Shown here one piece after another: positions 46,141 through 57,000 of a stretch of DNA of 64,000 nucleotides (position 1 is its first letter; each line of letters opens with the position of its first letter). The notes under the pieces are model-generated. The model saw only the letters and a program-made list of their open reading frames with translations, had not been told where the DNA came from and made no database searches. The position numbers were made by a program, and so were the translations under genes. The stretch is from positions 41,660,055-41,724,054 of the forward strand of contig OY978529.1 in assembly GCA_963854835.1 (NCBI GenBank), in the 5' to 3' direction. This stretch comes from Megamerina dolium (lineage: Eukaryota; Arthropoda; Insecta; Diptera; Megamerinidae).

Positions 46141-48039
46141 TATGTGCCTCATCCTTCTATGTATTAACTAACATTGCCTTTTCATCATCATCATCATCAT
46201 CATTATCATCACTGCCATTGTATGGATTGTTAGTGTTGTAGATACTCTTATTCCGCCGCCACCCAAGAAGTTACACTCCTTCTTGTTTGTGATGTCTTTG
46301 ATGAATTACTACCGTATCCTCATGCTCTTGCCCACACCTACTTATGTATCAATTCCTTAACGTACACCTACCCTACCCAACTCCACAACGACACAATGTT
46401 TGTTTGTTCGCTTTTGTCCATCATCATGGGTTGTCGTGTCAGCTACCATCGCCAACACAATTTGGGGTATTTCTGTCGGTTGGTTGGTGTGGGTATGAAA
46501 TCTATATAGATTATGTAGCGTATATGAACGTTACTTAGTTGGCCGGCTGGTCGATTGTATTTGGTGCCATTCTTTGTGATAACTGTGTATGTAGAGTATG
46601 TACAAGTATTGCTTAGTAAATATGTACATTAGAACTGTTCGTATTTTCAATCCAAAATTTGAAAAAATTTTGTTCCTAAATCAATGAAGCCATTGGCTGC
46701 AAGTAGAAAAGTAGGAGTTGATCTTTCCAAAATTATATTTCTTCCACAAAATCAATTTTTTTTTTTTATAAGGGCTTCCAGAAAATTTATAAAAATAATC
46801 ACATTACTCTACATAAGTTGAACAAAATTTAATATTATTGGAAGGGTCTGCTGATTGTGTGCGCCTCACTCGCGTTTTCATATTCGAACTCATATGTTTT
46901 GCCATTTGTTGTCCATCCATCTAAATAATGTCCGCCTATATGTGGGTATAGAAATGCTTTTGTACATGTGTGTGTGTGTATAAGTATAGTATATATGTAG
47001 GTTGATGTATATATTGAGGGATTTATAGACAAAAAAAAAAAAAAAAAAGAATGATTAACTTTTTCTGTGTGTTGATTTTTTTTTTTTTTTTTCTTTATTT
47101 CAATCTCAATTTCTTGCCCCATCTCTTCTATAATATTCTGTCTGTTACAATCTGACTAGGATTTTTTTTTTTTTTCGTTTTTCAGACTTTATTTCATTTT
47201 GTTCGCTCTTCCTTCCTTTGAGGAAAAAGAAGACATTTTGGGTATAAGTAATTGTGAGAAGGAGATTGACATATGAGGGTGTCGGGAGCAGCTATCAAAA
47301 TTGATTAGATATTCTTCGATTTAATGGAATGGCTGGCTACTCCATCTACTCTACCTCATAATGTCGACAGCAGTCATACAACTTGCCTCATAATGTTCTA
47401 TTGGAGTATTATCCTACGGGCTGTCGTTCTTCTTATTTCTATGACTATTTATGTGCCTATGAAGTATGATTTTGTCAATTTCACATATTTTTCACATATT
47501 ATGTATTTTCTTTTTTTTTTTTTTTTGGTGCTATTAATACTCATTTTTCGTATTTGAAAACATCTTCTTCTTTCGGCTAAAGAAATTCAGCACTGTTTTG
47601 AATTGAAATGTGGGAATGTCGCATGCAAGAGAAAGCTCTTGATGATTATTAAATACATAATTTATTGAAGCAATTTGAAATTACTTAATAAGACAATTGA
47701 AAATGATTGCTAAAGTTAAAAATTCCATAGATTTTAGATCCTTAAAATGCGAAAAAGTCAAATGAAGTCTTGAGAGATGACTTCCAAATGAGCTAAATTA
47801 GCGTATTCGAATGGCGTTGGTATACAAAATGTCTTCCATCTCAAAATCTGACTATATAAAATCGTATGTAGCAGAGCTTTCATTGAAACAATATGATAAT
47901 CTCATAGGATGTCGAGAAAGAAGCCGAGTGGAGTCACTCAGAGGCCACTGCAAACGACGAGTAAAGTCATTCAGTCTTTAGAAAAATTAAATAAATGGCC
48001 TTTTCCATATTGAAAAAATTTCTGCAGTAGTCATGCATA
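46141..48039. other. Non-coding spacer
   Basis: CAT tract (46184-46208), T runs (47077-47091, 47162-47175, 47510-47526) and low-complexity frames. No gene seen. Confidence 0.55.
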
Positions 48040-48220
48040 TGTCCGGATGCGTACCATAACGGTTAGTCTTTTTTTTTCATATATAAGAGCCGGCGTTCGA
48101 TTTGGGCCGCATCTTGGTTGGAAATTTCATATGCTGTCAGATTGTTGAGTATTTCGCCAGCGGCGACCAGCAGGTACAGAAGACAAGATTTTTTCCGGCT
48201 AGCACATTGTAGCAGTCATC
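48040..48220 (+). mobile_element. Possible divergent tRNA-derived SINE
   Basis: ATGCGTACCATAACGGTTAG resembles an A-box arm. GCCGGCGTTCGATTTGGGCC, about 50 bases later, resembles a B box (GTTCGATTTG for GGTTCRANNC). A T-rich insertion separates them. The downstream sequence does not match the other SINE bodies clearly, so this may be another family or chance. Confidence 0.3.
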
Positions 48221-49240
48221 CTTGATTTTTTTACTCATTGGCGTCACAATTTTCAATACTTGGTTCTTTCAACGTGGGTGAGATCTTTTCCATCATCGGT
48301 GTCAAACAACAAGCATCAAAGTCTAAATTATGGGTACCTGCAGATCAATTCATCGATCATCAATTTTTGTATCTAGTTGATGTCAGTTAAAAATTCGAAA
48401 CGCTTTTACGTTTTCCAGTACCTGATTCTTTCAACGGCGAGTGGTTAGGTCATTCTTATCGACGACACTACCAGCGGGCACCGAAAACAATAAATTTTTT
48501 TGTGGGAATAAAGTTTCTGCAATAAATTTTGTTGGAGCTCGATTTAATTCGGAAGCTTCATACACCGAATGCAAATGAAATATCCAGTGGCACTCACAAG
48601 GGCTTTTGGACATGAATTTCAGAGTGGCGACACCACAAAATTCAGCGAATTTACTTTTGTTTTCATGTTTTTCAACTATGACGATACCAAAAACGAAGTT
48701 TTCCATTAAGTGCTCGGATTCCTAAATATATTTCGGAAGCCGAGCCCATGAACTTTTGAACTTTAATATATTTTTTAGTTATAAAAGTTTTGCGATTCCA
48801 TTCGGATTAGCAAGAAATAGGATTGTGGATTCCTCTAATTAAACTTAGACAGAGTCGAGTCCAGATTTGAATCAATTAACAAATTGTGCACGAAGTTCGA
48901 TCGAACTTTCGGAATTAGGTATATTAGAATGCCAAAATTTCCCCATAGAGTTCCGTACAGTTCTATACAGTTCTGCTAGAGTTCAACACTTCGAATAAAG
49001 CAGAATATGATGCTCAGTCTCATATCTTAAGGTCTTCTTCGTAGAGCCTATTAGAGAGTAAGGCTGAACTCGACAAAATTGACAATTATTTGTCGTGTCT
49101 TTTGATCCCTTGACTATTAAAGTTAAAATTTTAACAGAATTATTCACTTTTAAGTCCGTTTTGTTTACGATTATATAAAAAAATGAAGTTTTACGGGGGT
49201 CTTGAGTTTTTTTGAACAACTTATAGTCACATATGTGTAC
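48221..49240. other. Non-coding spacer, perhaps downstream intron of the 49.2-kb exon
   Basis: Contains a loose ~165-bp duplication: TACTTGGTTCTTTCAACG near 48258 and TACCTGATTCTTTCAACG near 48419. No exon-like frame with splice sites was found on the minus strand. Confidence 0.45.
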
Positions 49241-49244
49241 TCAC
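49237..49244 (-). promoter_or_regulatory. Putative 5' splice donor (minus strand)
   Basis: The minus strand reads AAG|GTGAGTAC, an excellent insect donor, directly after the candidate first exon. Confidence 0.5.
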
Positions 49245-49283
49245 CTTGTGCAGCAGCACTGAGGCTTTTCTTTTTGATGCCAT
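49245..49283 (-). CDS. Candidate first coding exon (MASKRKASVLLHK)
   Basis: Minus strand. The ATG at 49283-49281 lies in the strong context CAAAAATGG and is followed by MASKRKASVLLHK. The exon closes in phase 0 at a consensus donor GTGAGT. The peptide is basic, without a membrane segment or signal peptide, and might start a nuclear protein, which is speculation. The in-frame sequence upstream back to a TGA near 49380 also reads like biased protein (KIPKNPRKTPKQSTRAASST then a Gly/Ser run). Either the leader mimics coding sequence or the exon began further upstream. I cannot name the gene, and the next exon was not identified. Confidence 0.45.
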
Positions 49284-49914
49284 TTTTGTTGCACCACCAC
49301 CGCTACCACCGGTTGACGACGCTGCACGTGTCGATTGTTTTGGTGTTTTTCTCGGATTCTTCGGAATTTTGGCAAATTTTTTTCAAAACCTCAATCACGA
49401 ATTACAACAATGACAAATTATTAAGTTTGCAAAGATATTATTTCTTGTTTTCAGAGAATAATTTAGCACAATATTACAAAAATTTGTTGTTTGTAAGAAA
49501 AAACCCAAAAAAATAGAGTACACTTGAAGTCTTGAAGTAAAAATTGACACTTGATGATTTGCTTGTTTTGGAGGGGTTCTCAAATGGCACTAGTTCACGG
49601 ATTTATGTGATAATAATATTTGTTTTGTTTTATTTGGACACAGCTGCTCGAATGCCAAGCAGGTTTGCGTTTTTTTCTTTCTTTTTTCGGCTCCACTTCC
49701 GCTTTAGAGAATATTTTCAAAAATTTCGACTTTTTGGATTTTCGTCATCACTTGAGACATACTTTTGACATCTTTTATTAGCTTTTGTTTTGAATATTTA
49801 TTTTGATTTTTCTTGGTGGGAAGTTTAGAAGATTTCTTCCCGCTTCCTTCCTTTTCTGAACTGAACTCGAACCTGAACGAAACCTTTACGGCACGGCACA
49901 CAACTGCTGACTGA
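49284..49914 (-). other. Putative 5' leader of the 49.2-kb gene
   Basis: Minus-strand stretch between the possible initiator at 49909-49914 and the ATG at 49283. It is open in one frame for long stretches (to about 50189) but rich in Lys/Ser codons, and it ends at a stop before the exon. I treat it as untranslated leader or as a separate non-coding exon plus intron. Confidence 0.25.
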
Positions 49915-50110
49915 CCAAAACAGAAACGTGCAAATGGGTTTTGACTACAAAACAAAAACATGCTTTGCCTTTTTCGGGCGACAATGCGTATGAGGACACA
50001 TACACGCGCAACGGGAGAGCGCCTCGTCCAAAGCAGAGAGCAAGAAAGAGAGACGACGACGACGACGACGACGACAACCAACAATATGAAAAAGAGATAA
50101 GGCAACAAAC
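49855..50110 (-). promoter_or_regulatory. Possible promoter region
   Basis: On the minus strand an initiator-like TCAGTC (complement of 49909-49914) lies just after GA/CT-rich sequence (TCTCTTTCTTGCTCTCTGC near 50050-50032). A second TCAGTT-type element occurs near 49860. No TATA box is at -30 and no convincing DPE was found. This is suggestive only, from composition and position upstream of the candidate first exon. Confidence 0.2.
50055..50074. repeat. (GAC)n microsatellite
   Basis: About seven GAC units inside the possible promoter region. Confidence 0.93.
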
Positions 50111-51436
50111 GACAGGCTGGCAGCAACACAGTGAAACGTGAGCGATGTGAGTTGGTTAGGGGTAGGAGGAGATGTAAGGGATGAGGCACTCTATGCGTGA
50201 CGCCCTAAAGCGTCTGCGCATAGAGTGGGCGCCACGTTGATACGAGTACGAGTACGAGTACGAGTACTCATATATATGCGAACAGAAAGTGAAACAGAGA
50301 GAAAGAGAGAGAGTAAGTAGCGGCAAGCATTGTGGGATCTCAGCATGTAAAAAATATGTATATACATGTGTTGTAAAAAAAAGCAACAAGAAGTATGAAG
50401 GACGAAAAAATGGCAAGGAAGAAATGGATAAATGAGTGAGCGAACAACAAAATAAGGACAAATAATGATAAACAATATGATAAAGACATGTGATGGGCAT
50501 GATGATGATGATGATGATATTAATCATAATAATGATGATGATGATAATGATAATGACAACGAAAGAAGAAAAATAATAATAATCACGATGATGACGAAGA
50601 AGAAAATGAAACACCAACATAATAAAACAATGTGAGTGGAAAGTTTAGATGAATGGCTGTGGTAAGTTAAAAGAAGCATATTCAATGATGACGATGACGA
50701 GGATGATGATGATGATGATGATGATGATGCCGATGACGACGACTACTGCCTGGCGGTCACACACACTGTTGCTGTCATTTGTTATTCTCAGTCTTCTTGT
50801 TGCTATCGTTGTTGTTGTTGTTGTTGTTATTACTTAAGCTGCAACGTGTTTGCGTGTGCCTGTATGAGTGTACGAGATGTGTCCCATCCATACCAATGCC
50901 AATACCCAACGATGTTGACAATCGAATAGGCTGATAAAAACAGAAAAATGATAATATTTAAGTGATAAGGGGGGGAGGGAGGTAACAATAGAGAGGAGTT
51001 GGGCAAAGGAAGTTGTGTTAAATGTCAAAATGACAGATTGAATGTGGCATAAAATGCGTCCATTTGTCGAAATCAATGGAGGTGGAAGTGATGGCAGCAG
51101 AGAGTGTTGGAGCTTTGTTAGCAAAAATACACACCAACTTCAGTAACGACGATTTTATCGATGGCGACGACGACGACGACGACGATGACGACCAACCATG
51201 AATATTTTATTGTTTTTGCGCACCGATTGTTTCAATCTTGTACTCTTTATCTCTCTCTCTCTCCCACACCCACTCCTGTCATTCACACACTTCTTTTCTC
51301 ATACTCCTGGCGATGTCTTCTCTTACTACTATTATGTGGAATTAAACAGCTGTTGGAATCGGCTTGTAGTGGAAGGGAATGCTTTTATTATGACGGCTTC
51401 ACCCGATACTCACAACCCACAACATGGCCGCGAATT
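50110..51436. other. Microsatellite-rich non-coding stretch
   Basis: Hexanucleotide TACGAG array, AG tract (50297-50314), GAT tracts (50499-50518, 50702-50729), GTT tract (50808-50828), GAC tract (51166-51185), CT tract (51248-51263). Frames are low-complexity. Confidence 0.6.
50241..50267. repeat. (TACGAG)4 hexanucleotide array
   Basis: Four and a half perfect copies of TACGAG. The same GAGTAC motif makes up the 22-bp palindrome at 25595. Confidence 0.95.
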
Positions 51437-51469
51437 ATGAGAACAACGTGCGTGGTGCGTTGTTCTCAT
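51437..51469. repeat. Perfect 12-bp inverted repeat, 9-base loop
   Basis: ATGAGAACAACG (51437-51448) pairs exactly with CGTTGTTCTCAT (51458-51469) around a TGCGTGGTG loop. It lies inside an open frame starting at 51424 (MAANYENN...) that could end at a GTAAGT site at 51526. That frame has no recognised homologue, so I list the hairpin and do not call a gene. Confidence 0.88.
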
Positions 51470-51739
51470 CTGAGGGTATTAATGTATGTCAGCCGACTGT
51501 GCAACAAAAATGCATTCATTTCGTAAGTGTGTGTAAGTCGCTCTTTGTTTGTTTGTATGGCCAAGCTACTGGCGTACGGAGTTTGCTGATGATAGTTGAT
51601 GTGCATTACTGAGTGTATAGCCAGTGGTAAAGTGCCAAAAGTATCTACAAAATATTTTATGATTTTACTGGTACAATTTTCATCAGGTTCATCATGTAAT
51701 TTCAGTACTACAAAATCACTAAATGAACTGAAAATTGGT

Positions 51740-52790
51740 AGATAAGGTTATTTTCACCTCAGAATGGATGACTGTGTAAATGAACGAAATCGGATAAAAA
51801 TCACGCCTACCTCCCATACAAAATATGTATTTAAAAAATTGTTTTTACACTTTTCGTGAACAAATATTAAACCTGTCAACTAAAACTTTTTATATAATTT
51901 TATTCTTAGCACCACAAAATTGATATATTAAGAATTGGGCATAATCGAATGAAAATCATGCCTATCTCCCATACAAAAGTATGAAGTTGAATATAGGTTT
52001 TCACCCTTTACAAACGTAAATATTAAATTATCGAGCTAAAATTTTGCACATTTACTTTTACTGATCCCCAAACATACATGTAAGAAAATGGGTGTAATCG
52101 CATGAAAATCATGCTTATCTCCCATACAAAAGTATATTCTTAAATGGGTTTTTTTACATTTTTCACACGAAAATATCAAGTTATAATGCTGAAATTTATC
52201 ATATTCACTTATGTTTATTAAATAACACAAATATGTAAAAATGATTAAAATCGGATAAAAATCTCGCATAGCTCCCATACAAATATATGCTTCCGTGTGT
52301 ACATTTTCCCACTTTACACACAAAATCATGAAAATTTCGTACTAAAACTTGATATATAAAATAATTGTGACCTCATAGTGGCTTTGTGTAAGGACATAAT
52401 CGGTTATAAATTTCGTACAGCTCCCATACAAAATCATATGGTTTAATGGGTGATTTTACACTTTTCACAGGAAAATATGAAGCTCTCAAGCTGAAACTCG
52501 GTAAATACGACTATATTTAATAGCAAAAACACATATTCGCAAATAACTGGAATAGGATAAAAACCACTCCTACCTTCCATACATATATATGCCTCCGTAA
52601 GACGGTTTTGACATTTTGCGCGTGAATATATAAAATTATCAGGATAAAATTCGAAATTTACAATTATATTTGCTAATTAATGGACATCATCGAAAATAGA
52701 CACAATCGAATGAGAACCACGCCTACTTCTCATACAAAATTATGTTCACGGCTGTACTATCGCGTAAGAATATTGAAAACTATGAGACAT
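51740..52790 (+). repeat. Repeat family A, locus 3 (7 units, 153 bp)
   Basis: The best-preserved array. The CTCCCATACAAAA-type core is at 51811, 51966, 52119, 52272, 52421, 52574 and 52726 (spacing 155, 153, 153, 149, 152-153, 152). Conserved flanks are AATCGGATAAAAATCACGCC before it and TTTTTACACTTTTC...GAAAATAT, AAGTTATCGAGCTAAAA after it. Confidence 0.92.
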
Positions 52791-52799
52791 AGAATTATT

Positions 52800-54450
52800 T
52801 TTATTAGCATGTAAATATTTTAAAAGCCCAATAATTGCGAGTATTAACTTTGAATTTTGCACATTGCATTTAGAATGCCCAACGGACGAGAAGCATTACG
52901 TAAGCATTGCTCTCGCCTTTGGGTATATAAGTACATAACATAGGTACATATGTAGGTAGGAGTGTATGTGCAAATTATAAACGTGGTTCAAGCATGGGTG
53001 ATTCGCATTCACAAAATATCAGCGAGTGGATTTATGGTGGCAAAAATGTGGCTGGCTGAGTGGAAGACTGACTGACGCTCTCTGTGGTATATGGTTTGAA
53101 AGGGAGTAAAGCATGAATATATGGAATATATGGTATATAAATACATATAGGTACTTTACTGCACATATAACAACAACAACAACAACAATAACAACAACAC
53201 GTATAACGAAAATGACATGTGCATGCTTTTTTCCCTGCAACAAAAAATATTGCGCCTTGGCTTTCTACCTATGAAATGTGCATATGTATTCAGCCAGCAA
53301 TGCATGCATGCAATTTACAACAATACCAGCAGCAGCAGCAACAACAACAACAACAACAACAACATTGATAACAATAAAAAGCCGGCTCATTCGCTTATTT
53401 GTCGCGAAACACTTCATAACTTGTTCGACGCCAACCATCATCCAATTCCATTCTATCTTTTCTACGATACTCCCATCGAAGTATCATACATTCTATACTG
53501 TCGGTCCCGCCATCTATTATGCCCGCTCTATCTGTTTTTCTTTCTGTTTTTTTTTTTTTTTCAATTCGTTCTATTCTGTTGTCGTCGTCGTCATGTTGTC
53601 GGCATTGTCGACATTTCGGATATGAAAAACGGATACCAGAATACATACTAACGGGGGTGTCAATCATCATGGCCACTATGTAGAGTTCTCAAACTACTCC
53701 ATCACCACCACGACCACCACCACCACCACCACCACCAGGACACCACAGTGTGAGAAAGAATAAAAGGAAAAATTGGAAAAAAAAAAATTAATGAAGTAGT
53801 ATGTATCGTAGTAGTTTCTATGAGTTTTTGACTAGATTTTTCTATTTGAGTGCAATGGGTCGGTTGGTTGGTCGGTCGTTTGGTCGAATTGAGTTGGATA
53901 CTATGTACTTACTCGCTGCTGTTGTTATAGTTCTTTGAATGCTTTTCAATGACGTCGGGAATCGTTTTGTTTTTCCACATTGTAATTGTTGTTAGTATTG
54001 TCCTTATTGTTGTTGTTCGTATGATGTGCGTTGCAATGTTGCTTTGCTGAAGATTTTCTGCTGATATTAATATTGTTGCTGATGGATAATTTTGTGCTTG
54101 AAATATTGTTCTTATTAGTATTCGTCTTTTTCCGATTGTATTTTATTTATGTATTGGTTGTTACTTTCACACATAGTTGGCACATTCGAATTGTTAGTGA
54201 CTTTTATGTATAAGATTATATGGGGATTGATTAAGAGCATTGAATTAGCATTGACTTAGCACAACAATCACAGGTGGTCGATTATAAAGAATCGTACCGG
54301 TAATCGTCTATGAAGAATATATAGAGTGTGCGTGCTATTGTTGTTGTTGTTATCATTGTTAAAGTTTTTTTTTTATGATAATCCCCTCTTCTGAGCTTAT
54401 AAGATACAAAAAATCAAATGAAAATCTAATGAAAAATTAGGCACTGCTAA
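52800..54450. other. Non-coding stretch with CAA, CAG and CAC tracts
   Basis: AAC tract (53169-53198), CAG plus AAC tract (53328-53364), T run (53549-53560), ACC tract (53713-53737), GTT tract (54339-54351). No credible coding frame. Confidence 0.6.
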
Positions 54451-54452
54451 TA

Positions 54453-55284
54453 CGAGTGCGGTCCCAGAACTAAAACAACAAATTTAGGAACATTTTTCTT
54501 TATTTCTCATCTCCTTTTAGCTCTATACACTTTTCTCAGGGATATTCTATAGCTTCGATAGCCTGTTTATAGTATGAACTATCTAACTCATTAAAATAGC
54601 CATCTACCGCAGACTCCACCTCTTCATTGTTTGCGAATCTTCTACCACAAAGCCGTTTTTTTTTTTAAATTTGGAAATAGAAAATAATCCGAAGCAGTTA
54701 AATCTGGCGAATAAGATGCGTGTTGAAGCTTTAACACATTGATTTTGGCCATCGTAATAGCGGATGTGTGAACTGGTGTTTTTCTTCTATTGTGAGCAAA
54801 CGCGGCACCCATCTTGCACACAGCTTTTTCATCTCCAAATTTTCGGTCAATAGCACGATGTATAGCACTTTTTGAAATGCCTGTAATTTCACCTAGCTCA
54901 CGCACCTTCAGCCAGCGATCATCCAATACCATTTTGTGGATTTTCTTAACCGTTTCTGGCGTGGCCACCTCAATTGGTCGACCACTACGGGGTGTTCGTC
55001 TTGGCAGCCACCCAATATTTTATGGTCGTAAACGAAGGAGCAGACTCCCCCAGAGTAGAATCTAGTTGGGCTATAATACTCGTTAGACTGAGACCTTTTA
55101 AATGAAAGTATTGAATTACATAATGGTGACCAATTTTTTCCGTTCCAATTTTTTGGCTGCAAAAAAAAAAAAAAATTCTAAACAACGTGACGCCTTGAAA
55201 CTTAAAACAAGGTTGCCACGTAATTTTTTTCAAACTACTGCCGCCATCTATATGTCAGGTCGGGTAGTTCTGGGACCGTACTCG
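54453..55284 (-). mobile_element. Mariner transposon, internally deleted, with TA duplication
   Basis: Perfectly placed ends: CGAGTGCGGTCCCAGAACTA on the left and CGAGTACGGTCCCAGAACTA (minus strand) on the right, one mismatch in 20. TA lies immediately outside each (54451-54452 and 55285-55286). The 832-bp element holds a minus-strand transposase relic whose central third is deleted. It is unrelated in ends and protein to the element at 43945. Confidence 0.94.
54500..55150 (-). pseudogene. Mariner transposase pseudogene
   Basis: Minus strand. The N-terminal part reads IQYFHLKGLSLTSIIAQLDS then TLGESAPSFTTIKYWVA. After a frameshift it reads ATPETVKKIHKMVLDDRWLK and VRELGEITGISKSAIHRAID, the helix-turn-helix DNA-binding region. 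It then passes from HNRRK directly to TPVHTSAITMAK, YSPDLTASDYFLFPNLKKK and, after a frameshift, RRFANNEEVESAVDGYFNEL, ending KCIELKGDEK and a stop at 54500. The jump removes about 130 residues including the first two catalytic Asp residues; the third (SDYFLF) remains. Nonfunctional. Confidence 0.93.
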
Positions 55285-55549
55285 TATTGCAAAAATTGAA
55301 ATTAAATAATTTTTGTTGTGGTTTTTCATTATTATTGTTTTTGCTTTTTCTCCTGTAATATGATTTTTCGTAATTTTTTTTTTTATGAAGTAAGAACTCT
55401 TCATATATATGTAGTTGCTCTAGTAGATCGATAGTAGATCTGACTGAGAATAATATAAAAACGTGTTTAAACAGTTCTTAGCACCGTTAAATTTTTAATT
55501 TATTGTTCAAACACCCTGTTCTGGTCACTTTCGTAATTTAGTAGCTGAA

Positions 55550-56200
55550 CTTTCACTCAAAAAATTTTAAGTAGTATTGCCGGCGGACAAAAAGTAATTA
55601 CATTCTATAGATTTTGGATCGTTGAACCCGACTCAATGGTCGAATATGTAAAAATTAGTATATTAGAGCTTTCAGAGCTTTCTCAGAAATAAAAGCTACA
55701 TGTCTGGCAGGCCAAAGTAGTAATTTTCTACATAGTTTGGGTCGCTGATCCGAATACTTGGTTGAATCCCAGGTTTTTCTCTAACCTCAAAAACTCTTGA
55801 AAAAATTGCTGCAAATAGCTGAAAATAATATTTTTTAAGTTTGAAAAAAAGCTAATGATGCTGGTACAAATTTTACTATGGATTCGGATTCTACAACCGT
55901 ATATTTTGCATACATTTTTTTTTTTTCGTAGCTCTGTAATCTCTAATTCAAACATTTTTATAAAATTACTACAAATGAGTATTGTCCAGCTCAAGAAAGG
56001 AAGAAGAGGAACTAAAAATCAATTTATAATTTTAGCTAAAACGAAATTAGTTCATTAATTCAAAATCAATTGAAAAGTGCTTTCATGAAAGTTATTTTGA
56101 TGAAAACTTGTTTTACTTGGCACTTTCGTGAATCTCAAACACAGGAAACAAATTTCCCGTCCGATATATTACGTTTATATTTTCGACATACATGTTAAAC
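55550..56200 (+). repeat. Repeat family D, locus 3 (left part)
   Basis: Shares GGCAGGCCAAAGTAGTAATT (55708), GTTTTTCTCTAACCTCAAAA (55771) and TTTTGGATCGTTGAACCCGA-like phrases with 25.96-27.1 kb. It continues beyond the retroelement insertion: TCCAGCTCAA...AAATCAATTTA...TTAAGC-like text near 55987 recurs near 56998. Confidence 0.65.
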
Positions 56201-56203
56201 ACT

Positions 56204-57000
56204 AATGGTAATGGTAATGGTTGTACGGTTTAGGCTAAGGCCATAATGCACTGCGACCAACTTGATCTATTATGCACCCCTTCGTATTTAGATATTTAGT
56301 ATATTTAATATATCGAGGAATCGAACGAGCTCCTTCGGAGGTAGCATTTGAAGGTTTTCATATTCTAGTAAGTGTGAACCAAGGATTTTATGCCTCCTGT
56401 GGCCTAGTGCATCACAAGTTATGATTAAGTGTTCCATGGACTCTGCCTCATCACAGCAGAATCTGCAAGTATGATACTTGTGTTAGATATTCCTATTTTG
56501 TCTAAGTGTTTATTGCATGCGTAGTGGCCTGTTAGTGCTCCGGAGAGTAATCTAAGACTCTTTTTGTTTAAGGTTAGAGCGATTTTTGCTCTTTTGACAT
56601 CAAAGCTCAGGCATTTTTTTCTAGTGGTTGAGACCGCCAATGTCATTCCAATATTTTCTGATTTTATGTTGGATCCATTTCTTGGTATTCTGTTTTATGT
56701 TGTTTTTATTGAAGCCAAAGAAGGGAGTTGGACCGATAAATGACCCTTCAGCCCCTTTTTTGGCATAAAGGGCCGCCTCTTCATTGCCCTCGTGTCCTTC
56801 ATGTCTTTGCACCCATATCAGAGAGACCTGATTGTGGGTGGCCAGTTTGTTGAGTGCATTGTTGGACTCTGTGAGGATTTTTGATGTGAATGTTTAGCTT
56901 TTAAAAGCTTTTCAGGACTGATTAACAGTCTGAGAGTATATTAATTTTGACTCTTTGGAGTCCTTTTTTAGACTTTTTTGTAGCAATAAAAATTGTTCCA
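56204..57000 (-). mobile_element. 5'-truncated non-LTR retrotransposon with CCATTA tail
   Basis: In minus-strand order this holds RNase H remains, the zinc-knuckle C terminus, a 3' UTR and an end consisting of CCATTA repeated three times (about 56205-56223). The element is bracketed by two diverged copies of the same family D sequence (55985-56160 and 56996-57200), so it landed inside that tandem repeat. No exact target-site duplication could be fixed by eye. Confidence 0.8.
56288..56990 (-). pseudogene. RNase H plus zinc-knuckle relic
   Basis: Minus strand. KKSKKGLQRVKINILSD (second catalytic Asp region) leads to TSKILTESNNALNKLATHNQ and VSLIWVQRHEGHEGNEEAAL. The Asp of the GNExAD box is Ala here. 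After a stop the sequence continues KRAKIALTLNKKSLRLLSGA and LTGHYACNKHLDKIG. Then, in a shifted frame near 56480-56430, comes a cysteine knuckle with FCCDEAESMEHLITCDALGH, followed by LPPKELVRFLDI. Order and motifs are those of Jockey/I-type polyprotein ends, although the tandem hexamer tail differs from the other two copies. Confidence 0.83.

Noticed and set aside
49704..50189. 161-residue minus-strand protein upstream of the 49.2-kb exon
   Set aside because: Starts across a GAC tract and a GA-rich region. Composition and position fit promoter plus leader better. It ends at a stop with no donor.
51424..51526. Possible first exon MAANYENNVRG... ending at GTAAGT
   Set aside because: Decent start and donor, but the frame contains the perfect hairpin and no recognisable protein feature. 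Kept only as context for the hairpin.
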